From Leptidea sinapis (Eukaryota > Arthropoda > Insecta > Lepidoptera > Pieridae), in the NCBI RefSeq assembly GCF_905404315.1, contig NC_066270.1:10124001-10188000 (forward strand): 64,000 bases of DNA, read 5' to 3'. The translations under genes and the position numbers were made by a program. Under the pieces are notes generated by a model that had not been told where the DNA came from, searched no databases, and saw only the letters and a list, made by a program, of their open reading frames with translations. Positions 21,555 to 32,739 of this stretch are shown piece after piece; within the stretch, counting starts at the first letter, position 1; the number at the start of each line of letters is the position of its first letter.

Positions 21555-21890
21555 GCGTTTTGATCTATGTAAGCTTTCTGACGTCTACTTCACGAATAAT
21601 TGCAAATGTGTTGCGATATCATCCCCACCATCTGGATGTGTGGCGGTCCTCCACAGTGCGGTTTTCAAGGAGCTCTCTTCCATGTACTACAAAGCTACCG
21701 AATGAGCTTCCTTGTGCGGTGTTTCCGCGACGATACGACATAGGTACCTTCAAAAAAAGCGCATACTCCTTCCTTAAAGGCCGGCAACACTCCTGTGATT
21801 CCTCTGGTGTTGCAAGAGAATGTGGGCGGCAGTGATCACTTAACACCAGGTGACCCGTACGCTCGTTAGTCGTTCTTTTCCATAGAAAAA
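21555..21890 (+). pseudogene. LINE-A 3' fragment
   Basis: An open stretch of about 75 codons reads YHPHHLDVWRSSTVRFSRSS, TKLPNELPCAVFPRRYDI, KKSAYSFLKGRQ and GVARECG. It is the C-terminus of the LINE-A ORF2, 5'-truncated. It ends at CCATAGAAAAAA, the family's A-rich terminus. Confidence 0.85.
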
Positions 21891-21904
21891 AACTTATAAT
21901 GAAT

Positions 21905-22150
21905 CGTTATCTTGTACAAGCGTGTTTCTTAAAGAAACGCATGAGACAACTACATAGAGACACAGGCACAATATTACTACGTGAAGTGAACATGTTCATT
22001 GTTGTCAATAAATAGCGCATGTATTTACATGTCGTGTTTGTTGTCAACGGGAGCCGGGAACACATCGAATAGTGCCGTGTTGTGTTGATATATCGACAGG
22101 CTTTATTTCCGACTGTCGCTCTCGGCAATGTGATAGGTATAGCCACCGCG
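21905..22150 (-). repeat. R5 dispersed repeat
   Basis: The reverse complement carries CGAGAGCGACAGTCGGAAAT, AAAGCCTGTCG, TGTTCCCGGCTCC and TTGACAACAA; the longest R5 copy here. It separates two LINE-A fragments. Confidence 0.7.
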
Positions 22151-22249
22151 AAAGTAGACAGGGTCCACCTTTTTATATAACCATCCGACTATTGTGATAA
22201 AGTTGTCGAGACTATGCAAACTATAGACTTATATTATACTATAGACATC

Positions 22250-22570
22250 TGATTCCTGCCGCCGAATTCCACCTTCGCACGACACGCCACAAATTAGGAT
22301 ATCATCCCCACCGTCTGGATGTGTTGCGGTCCTCCACAGTGGGCTTTCCAATGAGTTTTATTCCACGTACTACAAAGCTGTGGAATGAGCTTCCTTGTGC
22401 GGTGTTTCCCGAACGATACGACATGGGTACCTTCAAAAGCGCGTACACCTTCCTTAAAGGTCGGCAACGCTCCTGTGTTTCCTCTGGTGTTACAAGAGAA
22501 TGTAGGCGGTGTTCATGACTCAACACCAGGTGACTCGTACGCTCGTCCTCCTTTTTCCATAAAAAAAGAC
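22250..22570 (+). pseudogene. LINE-A 3' fragment
   Basis: Starts in TTCCTGCCGCCGAATTCCAC and covers the same C-terminal region as 21555-21890 (TKLWNELPCAVFPERYDMG, AYTFLKGRQRSC). It ends CCATAAAAAAAGA. Independent truncation points show separate insertions. Confidence 0.85.
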
Positions 22571-22889
22571 AAATAAAAGAAGAAGTGCGAAAGAGAAGAA
22601 CGTCCCTAAGGTACGCAAGATAAAAAAGAGAAGTGACTCTATTGTTACTGTAACTCATTTTGATTAAAAAGTCGTAAACAGTCAGCCACGCTTAGCTATA
22701 GCTCCTTAGTATTTTGAATATTAAACCAATAGTTAACGCACACATTGATACATCAAAAATGATCACGCACAATCGGGCTGTCAGGTTGTATAGACGCTAA
22801 TATATTCAAGTTTATGATATTTACAGTAGATTTAATTTTGATTTTTGAAATGTCTACCAATGACTTCGTTTCTTTTTTATCAACAGCAG
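22571..22889. other. No recognised feature
   Basis: AT-rich; nothing identified. Confidence 0.5.
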
Positions 22890-23145
22890 ATAAAAAATAA
22901 ACTGATGTAGCAGTGGGCAGCGCACATAGTTCGACGGACAGATGGCCGTTGGGGCAGTACAGTCCTCGATGACCACGTACGGGAAGACGCAGTGTTGGTA
23001 GGACCCCACAAAATGGACCGACGATCTGGTCAAGATCGCCGGAATACGTTGAATGAGGGCAGCGCAGCACCGATCGTCCTGGAAATCTTTGGGGGAGGCC
23101 TTTGTCCAGCTGTGGACGTCTTCCGGCTGATGATGATGATGAGAT
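22890..23145 (+). pseudogene. LINE-R (RTE-like) 3' end
   Basis: GTGGGCAGCGCACATAGTTC and GACGGACAGATGGCCGTTGG match LINE-R at 6590-6650 reversed. It is followed by GAAATCTTTGGGGGAGGCCT, GTGGACGTCTTCCGG and a GATGATGATGATGAGAT tail, the terminal repeat typical of RTE elements. Frames are broken. Confidence 0.8.
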
Positions 23146-24514
23146 AAAAATTATCTCTTTAATTGTTTATTACAAATTTTTATTATCTGCTGTTAGGTCT
23201 CTTATTTGACACTATTGAAAAGAACATGAACAATTATGTGATTAAATGATCAATTTGTAATATTTCCGCGCTATAATACCTTATTATCCTTCTCTCACCT
23301 AAGCCTTATCCGTCTACAAGTAGGTCTCTAGTCTACAAGACCTACTTCATCTAGTGGAGGGCAGGCCAGAGAATAGCCTCAAGTACAAGTGCAAGGACAG
23401 TTTGTAGCACCACGCGAGTGAACACACCGCCAGTCTATCTGCGTTGACATGCGAAGACAGACACCGCTAATTAGTTTTTAGCTACCGAGTGAACATACTT
23501 ACAGCACCGCGAGTGAATTACGTCGCGACAATTCGACAATACAATGTGTGCCGAGCCAAAATACAGTCCACAAAAACACCGCTTGCAAGAAGAGAACAGA
23601 GGAACCATTTAGGTCGTTCCTTACATTTGCCTGTCACTTGCAAAAAACCTCTCCACCATCACGTGGTAATTGCCACACCCCCAAGAACGCGTATACATTT
23701 GTGGTACACATAGAATACTACACACAATACATGTTTTAATGATAATATTCATTTTATCTTTCGTTCTTTTTAACCGACTTCAAAAAGGAGGTTCTCAATT
23801 CGATCGGTATTTTTTTATGTATGTACACCGATTACTCTGAGATTTATGATCCGATGTACGTATTTCTTCTGTAGTGCGATGAGGAATAGATGCCATTTGG
23901 TCCCATCAATAGGAGTTTCATTCCGGTTGATTATATATTATTATAATTAAATGACAATAAAAAGGCTTGACTTGGCACCGACGTAAAACCTATCAAAAAG
24001 TAGGTTAAGGTAGTACATATAAATAATAGTTATTTGTAACTTGTTGTATAATGTGCTAAGTTATTTTTTGCTGCGAGTCCTGACTTTAAATCACGAATTG
24101 GCGTAGTAGTCTAGAATTGAATTTAGACTTTAAGATTTAGACTACTGAGGTTTTTAGATTCTAATATAGACTACTGAGGTAGTGAGTGATTTAAAGGCAC
24201 GAGACAAAAAAAAAATTTGCTCTCGTGTGAAACATACAACTTTTCACCTTGACTAGAGAGAAAAGTGTTATAGGTTAAGATACAATTAAGATAATATGTA
24301 ACTATGTTTATTATAAATATCATTACTAGTATTTATTTTAAACATTAAGTCTTTAAAAAGGCAATAGTAAAATGTATAAATCTAAATTTCTAATACGCTA
24401 GGCCAAAATGAGTTTTTGAACGCACCGGATCGCATTGTTTACTTTTTTTAACGTGGAGAAATTCCCGGATGTATGGTCACTTGGGGTTCGAAATTTAAAT
24501 CAGTTTGCCTCACG
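23146..24514. other. No firm feature; GC-richer block and a short known-type repeat
   Basis: 23330-23740 is GC-richer with two direct CACCGCGAGTGAA-like motifs and no recognisable protein. 23772-23835 has AACCGACTTCAAAAAGGAGG, a very common lepidopteran repeat fragment. 24110-24190 repeats TAGACTACTGAGG. Confidence 0.4.
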
Positions 24515-24543
24515 CTCGCAGCAAAAAGCGTTTTTGCTGCGAG
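24515..24543. repeat. Perfect hairpin, 13-bp arms
   Basis: CTCGCAGCAAAAA, spacer GCG, TTTTTGCTGCGAG. The right arm motif TTTTTGCTGCGAG also occurs alone near 24067. Confidence 0.75.
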
Positions 24544-24904
24544 TTTTCACGTAGCAATAGTAGCGCCCTTTTCGTGCTGGAGAGGTGAAATAGTATTTTA
24601 TTAACAAAGATAATTGTTTGCATAAGAGGAGTATTAAGTAAAATTTTTAGTTATTTGATACTTTTCAGTTTTTGAAGTTAGTTTTTTTTTAAACGTGTTT
24701 TTTTTTCTTATGCCAGATCACACACACCATCGCGCTCGCAACGCGAACAAGAGCTTCAATGTTAAGATGGTAGATAAAGAAAATATACTTCATGTAATCA
24801 AAAACAGAATTTTCAGTAATAAAAATCCATTTAAAATTATTAATCATTTATGTCTTTGATGGCCAATACTCAATTCAATATTATCATTTTGTAATCTTTT
24901 ATCA

Positions 24905-25575
24905 GTCCAAAATACCGGGTGAAGTTATTCGTACAAATGGGAAGCTTTTTAAAACAATTACTCGTGATATCCAGTACACACATACGTTCCAAATCACTTA
25001 AGCTGATTTATTTTAAATTGACACGAGTGCAAATATTGTTTCACTCTTCGATTCATATTGAATTAAAATCCGTTTACAATGCAAAGTGTATTGAATGGCT
25101 TAATAAATGACAATCATGTCAAATTGTTTGTTAAACCCTAGAAATAAGGGATGGCTTGTAACTCTAGTAGGCTTCATAAGATACATAATAGCTTTAAGGG
25201 TAAATGTATACACTTTTGTAATAAAGTCCCAGCCACTGTTCAGACATTATCTATAAATAAATTTAAATGTTTTATTCAAAAATGGCTGTGTTGTAAATCC
25301 TATTGATCCACAGCTGAATATCTAAGTGATCGGACAGCCTGGGACTAGATTATGATTATTTTATAGCGACAGAAATGACTGTACAATATTGTATATTTTT
25401 ATTGAAAAGAGCGCAAAAAAAGAATGCTGGGAGAGTTTCTTGCGCCGCTTCTTCTCTCTCAGAGCGCCATTTGTTTCCGAAGCGGTAGTAGTATCTAGTA
25501 TATTAGAAACGAGATCAAAAAGAATTCTAAAGCAATGAATTTTGAGAAAATAAATGCCTTTTATGCCTTTTAACC
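24905..25575 (+). pseudogene. LINE-D 3' part
   Basis: A ~190-bp block at 24919-25110 is repeated in inverse at 37135-37335. It is followed by a C-terminus readable as RLHKIHNSFKGKCIHFCNK, VPATVQTLSINKFKCFIQKW and AEYLSDRTAWD, closely parallel to LINE-C (RLSRVSKSFVGRCICFYNK). The 3' UTR ends AGAATTCTAAAG then GAGAAAATAAATGCC and a TTTTATGCCTTTT tail. CR1/Jockey group; not intact. Confidence 0.65.
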
Positions 25576-25639
25576 AATGTTGTAAGATATTTATATATTA
25601 TTTTTCAGCGGATAAGCGGATGTGAAAGTAGATGATCAC

Positions 25640-26335
25640 CAAAGAGGATGTTAATACTACGTTATAAGAGACGGGACAGCCTAAGTAAAAATTGAAAATA
25701 ATTTAGTATGAAACGAGCGGTGATTTGACATAAGTTTGAAATAGTAACACCATAAGGTGACGAAGTATAATCCGACTACGTTTGCAAGCGAAAATTTGCT
25801 AAGAACATAGTGGATTTCGACTATCTCCGTTTTTTACAGGATTACAAGCTGGCCCAGCAAACGTTGTATTGTCGAAGTAAATAATAAAAATAAACAATAA
25901 GTAATTAAAATTTATGGGGTATAAAACATAGATGACGACCTATTCTCAGACCTACAAAATATATCGTACTACAATAATTATTATATTCGATTGACATTTT
26001 GCAACCCTATTGCGGATCTGTGGATGGAACAGAATAATATAAAAATCGCCATACAAAAGTAGGTGCTAATCGTAGACAGGTGAAAATTTGAAGTTTTATA
26101 TATTTTTTAATGCTGAATCATAAAATAAAAAAATGTCAAAAAATTAAAAAAAATATTTATGGGTGGGTACCCTTATCATTAAAGGGGTATGAAAAATAGA
26201 TGTAGGCCGATTCTCAGACCTACCCGATATGATATTAATATTAGATAGCTGTCATCTGTCAGTCTGTCAATGACCGCACGTTTCAAACATTCTCAATCTT
26301 AGAGAGTTTCGCTGGTGATCACTCCCACCGTTTAC
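25640..26335 (+). mobile_element. R9 MITE-like repeat interrupted by a Helitron
   Basis: The left part (AATACTACGTTATAAGAG, TTTAGTATGAAACG, GGTGATTTGACATAAGTTTG) and right part (GTCATCTGTCAGTCTGTCAA, CGCACGTTTCAAACATTC) flank a Helitron. They match the unbroken R9 copy at 56760-57030, where the same halves are contiguous. Confidence 0.65.
25847..26235 (-). mobile_element. Helitron fragment inside R9
   Basis: Begins AGCTGGCCCAGCAAACGTTG, the reverse complement of the usual 3' terminus. It shares GACCTATTCTCAGACCTAC, TTGCGGATCTGTGGATGGA and CATTAAAGGGGTATG blocks with 57507-58312. The 5' ~70 bp are missing. Confidence 0.7.
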
Positions 26336-26519
26336 ATCATCAATAATGTACCGCCGTTTTTTTTTAATTTATTATATGTATGTTAACGGCAATAGGGTAT
26401 ATGCATATAACTTATATTTAGTTCAAATGTAATTTTTTTTAAATCTTTATTATTATTGACTTCATCTTAAAAACTTTTTCTTGTTAAATGTTAGCCGAAT
26501 AATAAATATTAAATACATA

Positions 26520-27500
26520 GGCTGCACTAAAAGTATCGGGAATGGAATATTTCCACTGTTCCTGTCATATTCAAATCTGTTTAATTGAAAACTCCTTGGT
26601 TTTAAAAATCGAATACCATTGAATTATTTAAAAAAAGATTCTTGGTCTTGGTCACAAGGTCTTGTCAAACTTGTTTAGTCGTTGAGAAAATGGAATTGAC
26701 TCGAGAAATTCTAGACCGATGATTTATTATGACCTTCGAAGTGGTTTAACACAAAAACAGTGTGTTGACCGGATATTTTCTGCATTTGGTGATGAAGCCC
26801 CATCCAAAAACCACAATTTATCGCTGGTTTGCTGCATTTCTACGTGGACGTGTCAAGCTCAGTGATGATCCCCCTCAAGGTCGTCCAAAAACTGTAGTCA
26901 CCAAAGAAAACGTTGATGCTGTGCGTAAGCTGATAGAGGAAGATCGACATGTGACATGCCGCGAAATTCAGGCAACTTTAGACATTGGCATGAGTCAAAT
27001 ACAAATAATCTTGCATGAACAATTAGGTGTAAAAAAGTTGTTTTCCCGATGGACACCGCATTTGCTCTGTGAAGAGCAAAAAGCGGCTCGCGTTACTTGG
27101 TGCGTCAGCAACTGCAACCGCCGCATCATCCTCCATCACGACAATGCGAGTTCTCACACCGCGCACAGAACAAAAGTGTTTTTAGAGCAAGAAAACATAG
27201 AATTATTAGTCCATCCGCCGTACAGCCCCGACCTAAGCCCTAATGATTTCTATACTTTCCATAAAATAAAGAATAAATTGAGTGGTCAGAGATTTTCATC
27301 ACCTGAAGAAGCTGTGGACGCCTACAAAACGGCCATTTTGGAGACCTCAACTTCCGAATGGAATGGTTGCTTCAATGATTGGTTCCATCGTCTGGAAAAA
27401 TTTGTCAAATTTCGCGGAGAATACTTCGAAAAGTAATAAATGCATTTTTAAATAGTAATGTTGTGTCACTTCCTTGATTCCCGAAATTTTCAGTGCCGCC
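26520..27500 (+). mobile_element. mariner-like element, internally deleted
   Basis: The 5' end GGCTGCACTAAAAGTATCGG and the reverse complement of the 3' end (GGCGGCACTGAAAATTTCGG) form terminal inverted repeats of at least 24 bp. A TA precedes the left end. Length is ~981 bp against ~1.3 kb for intact mariners, consistent with a ~0.32-kb internal loss in the transposase. Confidence 0.85.
26762..27436 (+). pseudogene. mariner transposase, defective
   Basis: A 224-codon frame. An HTH region occupies about residues 1-90. WTPHLL at 97-102 stands for the WVPHEL linker motif. HHDN places the second catalytic Asp at D127 and YSPDLSPNDF the third at D162; the 34 residues between them define the DD34D signature. 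Residues around 114-118 jump straight from RVTWC to CNRRIILHH, so ~105 residues including the first catalytic Asp are gone. Upstream, an ATG at 26691 opens a matching N-terminus but is cut by a TGA and frameshifts near 26720 and 26805. It can make no active enzyme, but the ends could still be mobilised by another copy. Confidence 0.85.
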
Positions 27501-27829
27501 CTCGTAAACAAAAGTGCAAAAAATACGCGCGAAAAATAAAACATCGTAACGCAATGCTATTGGTTGAAGCGCAGTGTGACGTCAAAGTCTAGATCAACAT
27601 AAGAAATGGTAGGTATGGTTCCTACTTATTATTTTCTGTGGTAAGCGATATATTTAGTTTTGTGTTGTTTTTTTTTATTATTCAATGATATGTATAGGTA
27701 ATTACTATTTACAATGACTGAAAGTGAATTTGTTGTGTTGTTAAATACTCCATAAAACGTGATAAAAAATAAACTGTGTAAATATAAATTTCATATAGTG
27801 GTTGCATCAACCTTGCTTGAATTCATTCA
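27501..27829. other. No recognised feature
   Basis: AT-rich; nothing identified. Confidence 0.45.
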
Positions 27830-27995
27830 CAAATAAAATTTGAAAACAAAATTTTGTGAACGATGCGGGACTCGAACCCACGACCTCTCGCGTTCCGTGC
27901 GAGTGCTCTCTCAACCGAGCTAACCGTTCGAGTGATGTATCGTAATAAAATCTTGTATGCTTTGTTCAACTTTCAGGTTTCATCAACAGGATCTA
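27830..27995 (-). repeat. R3 fragment with tRNA-like unit
   Basis: AAATAAAATTTGAAAACAAA, then a tRNA-like unit at 27858-27929 (ACTCGAACCCACGACCTC holds the B box), GTGATGTATCGTAATAAAAT and TTCAACTTTCAGG. The other arm is missing. Confidence 0.8.
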
Positions 27996-28213
27996 CGAAT
28001 AAAGGAAATATATTATTTCCTTATTCCAGAGCTCTGAGTAATTTTTCCTTTTAAATGAATAATAAATTTTAAATTTGTCCATGATTTACGGAGGTAACAA
28101 ATGTAAAAAAATACACACAAATTGAGATACTCTTCCTTTTTAAAATCGGATGAAAATAGGTTCATAGAATTTGATTACTAGGTACGGCTACTGGTGAATC
28201 ATAATCTTCTTAA

Positions 28214-28955
28214 TCTTTATATATATATTTCTTGTGTGCGTGTGTATGTCACTGAACTCCTCCTAGACGGCTGGACCGATTATGATGAAATTTTTTGTGT
28301 GAGTTCAAGGGGATTCGAGGATGGTTTAAAGGCATAAAGGCATTTATTTTCTCAAAATTGAATCCTTTAGAATTCTTTTTGATGTCAAGAGTTTAAATTC
28401 ACAATTGAACTACCTCCTAAACGGCTGGACCGATTTTGATGATTTTTTTGTGTGTTCCAGTGAATTTGGGATTGGTTTAGATTCTCAACTCCGTCCATAT
28501 AATATAATTCTCTTGCTCATGTGTATGTTAGTGAACTCCTCCTAACGGCTGGACCGATTTTTCAAATTTAAGACGTGTAGGACAACGTCTGTCGGGTCCA
28601 CTACTATTATATATAAATAAAGTGTCCTGATATTTGTTTCCAGTGAACTCCTAAACTAATAAACGGATTTTCATGGGGATTACTTCATAGAGATAGAGAT
28701 AGGATATTGCGATTTTTGACCCATAATTATTTTTGTTTCCAATATTTTACGAGTATTTTGTATGCACATATTTTATATGAGAGAATTTATTGACGCACGG
28801 TTTGACAGTTCTGCTGAGAAACAGTTTGATTATAACCACGGGGAGCATATTTTATGAAATACTTCTTTATCTCATGAAATATTATTGACAAATTCATAAA
28901 AAATCAGTATTTTATTTATTATGTAGTACAGAAAAGCGTCTGTCGGGTCAGCTAG
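28214..28955 (+). mobile_element. Nested non-autonomous Helitrons
   Basis: Starts TCTTTATATATATATTTC and has CTCCTCCTAGACGGCTGGAC, a common lepidopteran Helitron block. It ends GTCTGTCGGGTCAGCTAG before a T. A second 5'-like start lies near 28488 (TCCATATAATATAATTCTC) and an inner 3'-like end near 28590 (CGTCTGTCGGGTCC), so at least two copies are nested. A LINE-D 3' tail sits at 28325-28392. No Rep/helicase ORF. Confidence 0.75.
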
Positions 28956-28969
28956 TAATAATATAATAA

Positions 28970-29375
28970 CATTAACACACTTTTTATACAAATTATCTAG
29001 CTTCACGCTTCAATAAGGGACGAGATGAGCAGGACGTTCAGCTGATAGTAATTGATACGCCCTGCCCATTACAATGCAGTGCTGCTCAGAATTCTTGAAA
29101 AACCCCAAAAAATTCCGAGCGGCCCTACAACTGCCCTCGACACCTTGAGACTTAAGATGTTGAGTCTAATTTGCCCAGTAATTTCACTAGGTCCCTTTAT
29201 ACCAAAACACAGCAATTTACACATCAATAGGCGCCGTTGTGGTACCCATAATCTAGCTGGCATCCTGTGCAAAGGAGCCTCGCTCTGTTATGTCTAAGCC
29301 TATACTATGGCTGCAAGTAACGATATATTTAAGAAGATATACATACTTAAATAAATATAAATACGAGTAAAGAAA
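28970..29375 (-). mobile_element. R2 SINE 3' part, split by R1
   Basis: 28970-29005 (CACACTTTTTATACAAATTA) and 29289-29375 (AAGTAACGATATATTTAAGA and ATACATACTTAAATAAATAT) are the two halves of the R2 body seen whole at 38845-38950, with R1 inserted between. The tRNA head is lost. Confidence 0.65.
29011..29288 (-). repeat. R1 inserted in R2
   Basis: AATAAGGGACGAGATGAGC to AAAGGAGCCTC, with the family blocks in order and a small deletion in the CTAGCTACGGCGCC region. Confidence 0.85.
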
Positions 29376-29714
29376 AATGGCTTGATTTATGGCCGAGTAA
29401 TTATCCCTGATTTATATTTAATTTGGGCATTACAGGGGATAATATTACACTAATGGTCAAATTGATTGATTGTTATTCTGAGCCCGATTAGCCGCTCGCC
29501 TCGCAGTTCTCGAGTTGTTGTTTGATGCGGCTAATTCCGATAATATCTTTAAGGGTTTTCTTTGCTCTCTCCGTCCTAATTGGGATATATGAGTCACCCT
29601 TATCCGCAAATATAGAATGAATCTATCAGAAAAGAGAAACATTAGACGTCATTGCTTTTTAACACAAGCCAAACAATTTTGTTAGAATAATCTAAACAAT
29701 ATAATAATAAAAAA
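29376..29714. other. No recognised feature
   Basis: AT-rich; nothing identified. Confidence 0.45.
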
Positions 29715-30675
29715 GTGGCCAAGTGCGAGTCAGACTCGCCCATGAAGTTTCGTTGTTTTAATAATAGTGTATTTTTTTAAAATTAAGTTATTGATAATAC
29801 GATGTATAACGTAGATATTATAAAAAAAAAGGCGTGCGTACAAAGTACACATGTCAGAAGTGAAACTTCTTTGGAAAACTAATTTTTAAATCTCGTTTAT
29901 ATTATCAATTAACCTAATCTGTTCTCATAACCAAATGTTTTTTGGTAGTATTAGAAATAAATAGATGTTGTACTTACTCGCGGCCACGCGCTAAACCTAC
30001 ACGATACAAAGCTAGTGGGGAAGATGGTCTACGTTTTCGCGGCAGCGCGCTGAACCTGTACGATATAACTCTAGTAGGGAAGTTGTTCTACTTATTAGCG
30101 AAGCAATGTGCTTCATTCAATCGGTCTCGATCTCCCTCTCCCTCTTCTTGAATAAAAACGTCCCACATATTCGTGACACTTTATTGGCACGGATTTAAAA
30201 AATGATCCTAAATTCGTTCTCTGCACGCTCGAGCACCTCGGATTCAATATCCATATTGTTGATATCATAATTTTGCGTGGCGGCCATCTTGGATTTCAAA
30301 AATGATCCCAAATTCGTTCTCTGCACCCTCTAGAACCTCAGATACGATATCCATTATGTTGAAATCATAATTTTGCGTGGCGGCCATCTTGGATTTCAAA
30401 AATGATCCCAAATTGGTTACCCTCCAGAACCTCGGATACGATTTTTGAAGTTTCAGTTCTTAGTATTGGAACTCCCAAAATTTATTGTTTTTTTTTCTAC
30501 TTTTGTGTGAAAATCTTAATGCGGTTTACAGAATACATCTACTTACCAAGCCTCAACAGTATAGTTCTTATAGTGTCTGAAAAAAGTGGCTGTGACATAC
30601 GGACGGCCAGACAGACAGATATAACGAATCTATAAGGGTTCCGCTTTTTGTCATTTGGCTACGGAATCCTAAAAA
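29715..30675 (+). mobile_element. R6 element (GGCCAAGTGCGAGTC type)
   Basis: Opens GTGGCCAAGTGCGAGTCAGA and closes GCCATTTGGCTACGGAATCC followed by TAAAAA. It includes ACGGACGGCCAGACAGACAG. These are the recognisable ends of a repeat that is very common in lepidopteran genomes. No ORF. It contains a ~60-bp repeated unit near 29985-30095, an R8 core near 29851 and a 100-bp tandem repeat. Confidence 0.75.
30185..30440 (+). repeat. 100-bp tandem repeat inside R6
   Basis: About 2.4 units. TTTTGCGTGGCGGCCATCTT recurs at 30271 and 30371, a period of exactly 100. Confidence 0.85.
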
Positions 30676-31298
30676 TATAGTTTAAGAAACCAATTGTGTT
30701 GTTTTCTGAAACTACGATGCAAGTAAGACTTTAATTCGCAACATAACATATTGTCAATATTATGCTTAAGAAATTGATCTAGCTATGTATCAATTTTAGA
30801 AATGTAGTTTTATCCGTGTTTTAGTGAGGAACAGCTACAATAACATTAGAATACAAAGGTAAATTTTGCCACTACTGACTATAATAGCTCAGATGGAACA
30901 TCGAGTGATCCGGAAAGCAGAAGACCCTTCTTAAAAATCCGAGCAAGGCTCGGACGTCCAGGCACTAGAAAATAACATTAGCTGTCGAGTGTTTGTTGCG
31001 ACTAAGGAACTTTTGCACGATGACGAATTTTTATCTGTGTACAAAATATCGATAGCGCTTGAATAGTATTGCCCCAGCAATTACAAAACAAAAGGTTAAG
31101 GGTTTGTGTAAGTCCCGCTCGGTAACATGCAGCGGCCACTGGACGTGCATGCCGAGACGCGGTTAGCCCGATCTGTGCCGCGCCGCTGCAGTGCCGAAAA
31201 GTCAGAAAAGGACCTAACGGTACGCAGACTTGGTCGCTAACTATGGTCCTGATGAAAAAGTTCATAGACACTCAGCGGGCGATGGAGAGGGCTATGCT
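30676..31298. other. No recognised feature; GC-rich part
   Basis: 31080-31270 is noticeably GC- and CpG-rich and open on the minus strand for 89 codons, but I recognise no family. It could be a host exon or an unlisted repeat. Confidence 0.35.
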
Positions 31299-31613
31299 CT
31301 TTTTTTATGACAGGGACTACTCGTAGACGAGCAGGACGTTCAGCGGATGGTAATTGATAGGCTCTGCCCATTACAATGCAGTACCACTCAGGATTCTTGA
31401 AAAACTCAAAACAGAGTGGCACTACAAATGCACTTGTCTCCTTGAGACATAAGATGTAAAGTCTCATTTTAGTCTTATTTCCCTAGCTACCTACGGTGCC
31501 TTTCAGACCGAAACACAATAATGTCTACACATTACTGCTTCATGGCAGAAATAGGCGCCACTGTGGTACCCATAATCTAGCCGGCATCTTGTGCAAAGGA
31601 GCCTCCCACTTGT
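31299..31613 (-). repeat. R1 A-tailed SINE-like repeat
   Basis: T-run at 31299, family blocks in order, and the end GGAGCCTCCCACTTGT. Nearly full length. Confidence 0.85.
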
Positions 31614-31617
31614 AACT

Positions 31618-31895
31618 GCTCGGAGTTTCCCTACGAGATTAAATCACAAACGAGGAGAACCGGAGAGGAAGAAAAGGAGAAATCGGCGACATAGCCCACA
31701 TTATTGCAAACTCGAATGACAATCACGTACTGGAAGACGTCGTGTTGGTAGACTCCCAAAGATGGACGATCTGGTCAAAATCTTCGCAATATGTTCGATG
31801 AAAGCGGAGCAGGACCGATCGTCGTGGAAATCTTTGGGGGAGGCCTTTGTCCAGTAGTGGACGTCTTCCGGTTGATGATGATGATTTTTACGAGC
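31618..31895 (+). pseudogene. LINE-R (RTE-like) 3' end
   Basis: CTCGGAGTTTCCCTACGAG to ATAGCCCACATTATTGCAAA matches 6650-6720 reversed. It then continues to GATCGTCGTGGAAATCTTTG, GTGGACGTCTTCCGG and a TTGATGATGATGATT tail. It lacks the block encoding KWQWAGH through VEW. Confidence 0.8.
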
Positions 31896-32172
31896 TATGT
31901 TCAATCTAGCATATTTTGTAGGTTATATTTACATTCATCCAAGTAAGAGTGTTGAAAGTATATGCCCTGAAGCGAATTGCCTTCTTGTAACAAAGTTGTG
32001 CAGACTTTTCGCTGCAATTATGAAACTATAATGAATAGGTAAGAGAAACTTTGGACATTGTCGTGAAAAGTTAAAGATAAATTCTTATAGTTTTCTATTA
32101 TAATCTTTTCATAGTAACATTTACTAATTTTACTGGAAATAAAATAAATGAAAATTTGTATTTCTTAATTTA

Positions 32173-32254
32173 TAACATTATAATACATGAGTATTATAAT
32201 GTTAAACTGTATTTTACAGTATTTATTATGAAATAAATACTGTAAAATACAGTT
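32173..32254. repeat. Two adjacent perfect hairpins
   Basis: Hairpin 1: 14-bp arms 32173-32186 and 32191-32204. Hairpin 2: 23-bp arms 32205-32227 and 32232-32254. Both have the 4-base spacer ATGA and no mismatch. The second overlaps the left end of the Helitron copy. Confidence 0.9.
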
Positions 32255-32739
32255 TTTTATGAAATTTGGCAATAAAATTTCATAACATCAAGAGTTACTT
32301 CGTAAAATATGCTCCCTGTTGTTATAATGACTGTTTGCCCTGTACTTTCCCCGGGCGTTAAAAGAATAGGGGAGTCCCAGGCCCATGGGTGTCGTAAGAG
32401 GCGACTAAGGGCTTTTTAGAAGTGGGAGAGTCACGCTGCCGTCTTATAACGTCAGCACAATCGGGCCAGACTCGTCCGGGTTAATTACCACACTCGCCCA
32501 GAATACCGGCGTGAAGTAGCGGCCTAGTGCCGCTATGTTTCGCATAGGTTAGTGTCGAGGACCGGAGGCCATCCCTTCCCCCCCAACAAAATATGAGAGC
32601 GGTCCGTAAAAAGATATTACCCCAGGAGGGTACCGGCTCTACCAGAGCCGGAGCATCCCTCTCCGAGCACTCTAGCTCGGGCTGCCCTTCGTATTCTGGG
32701 GTGGGCACAGAACCATGCATGACCGAGGACAAAGGAGGC

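Noticed and set aside
23115..23145. CTGATGA near 23126 as a hammerhead core
   Set aside because: It is the GATGAT tail of LINE-R and has no following stem plus GAAA.
30185..30440. A CRISPR-like array
   Set aside because: The repeat is a 100-bp direct tandem without short repeats and unique spacers, inside a eukaryotic mobile element.
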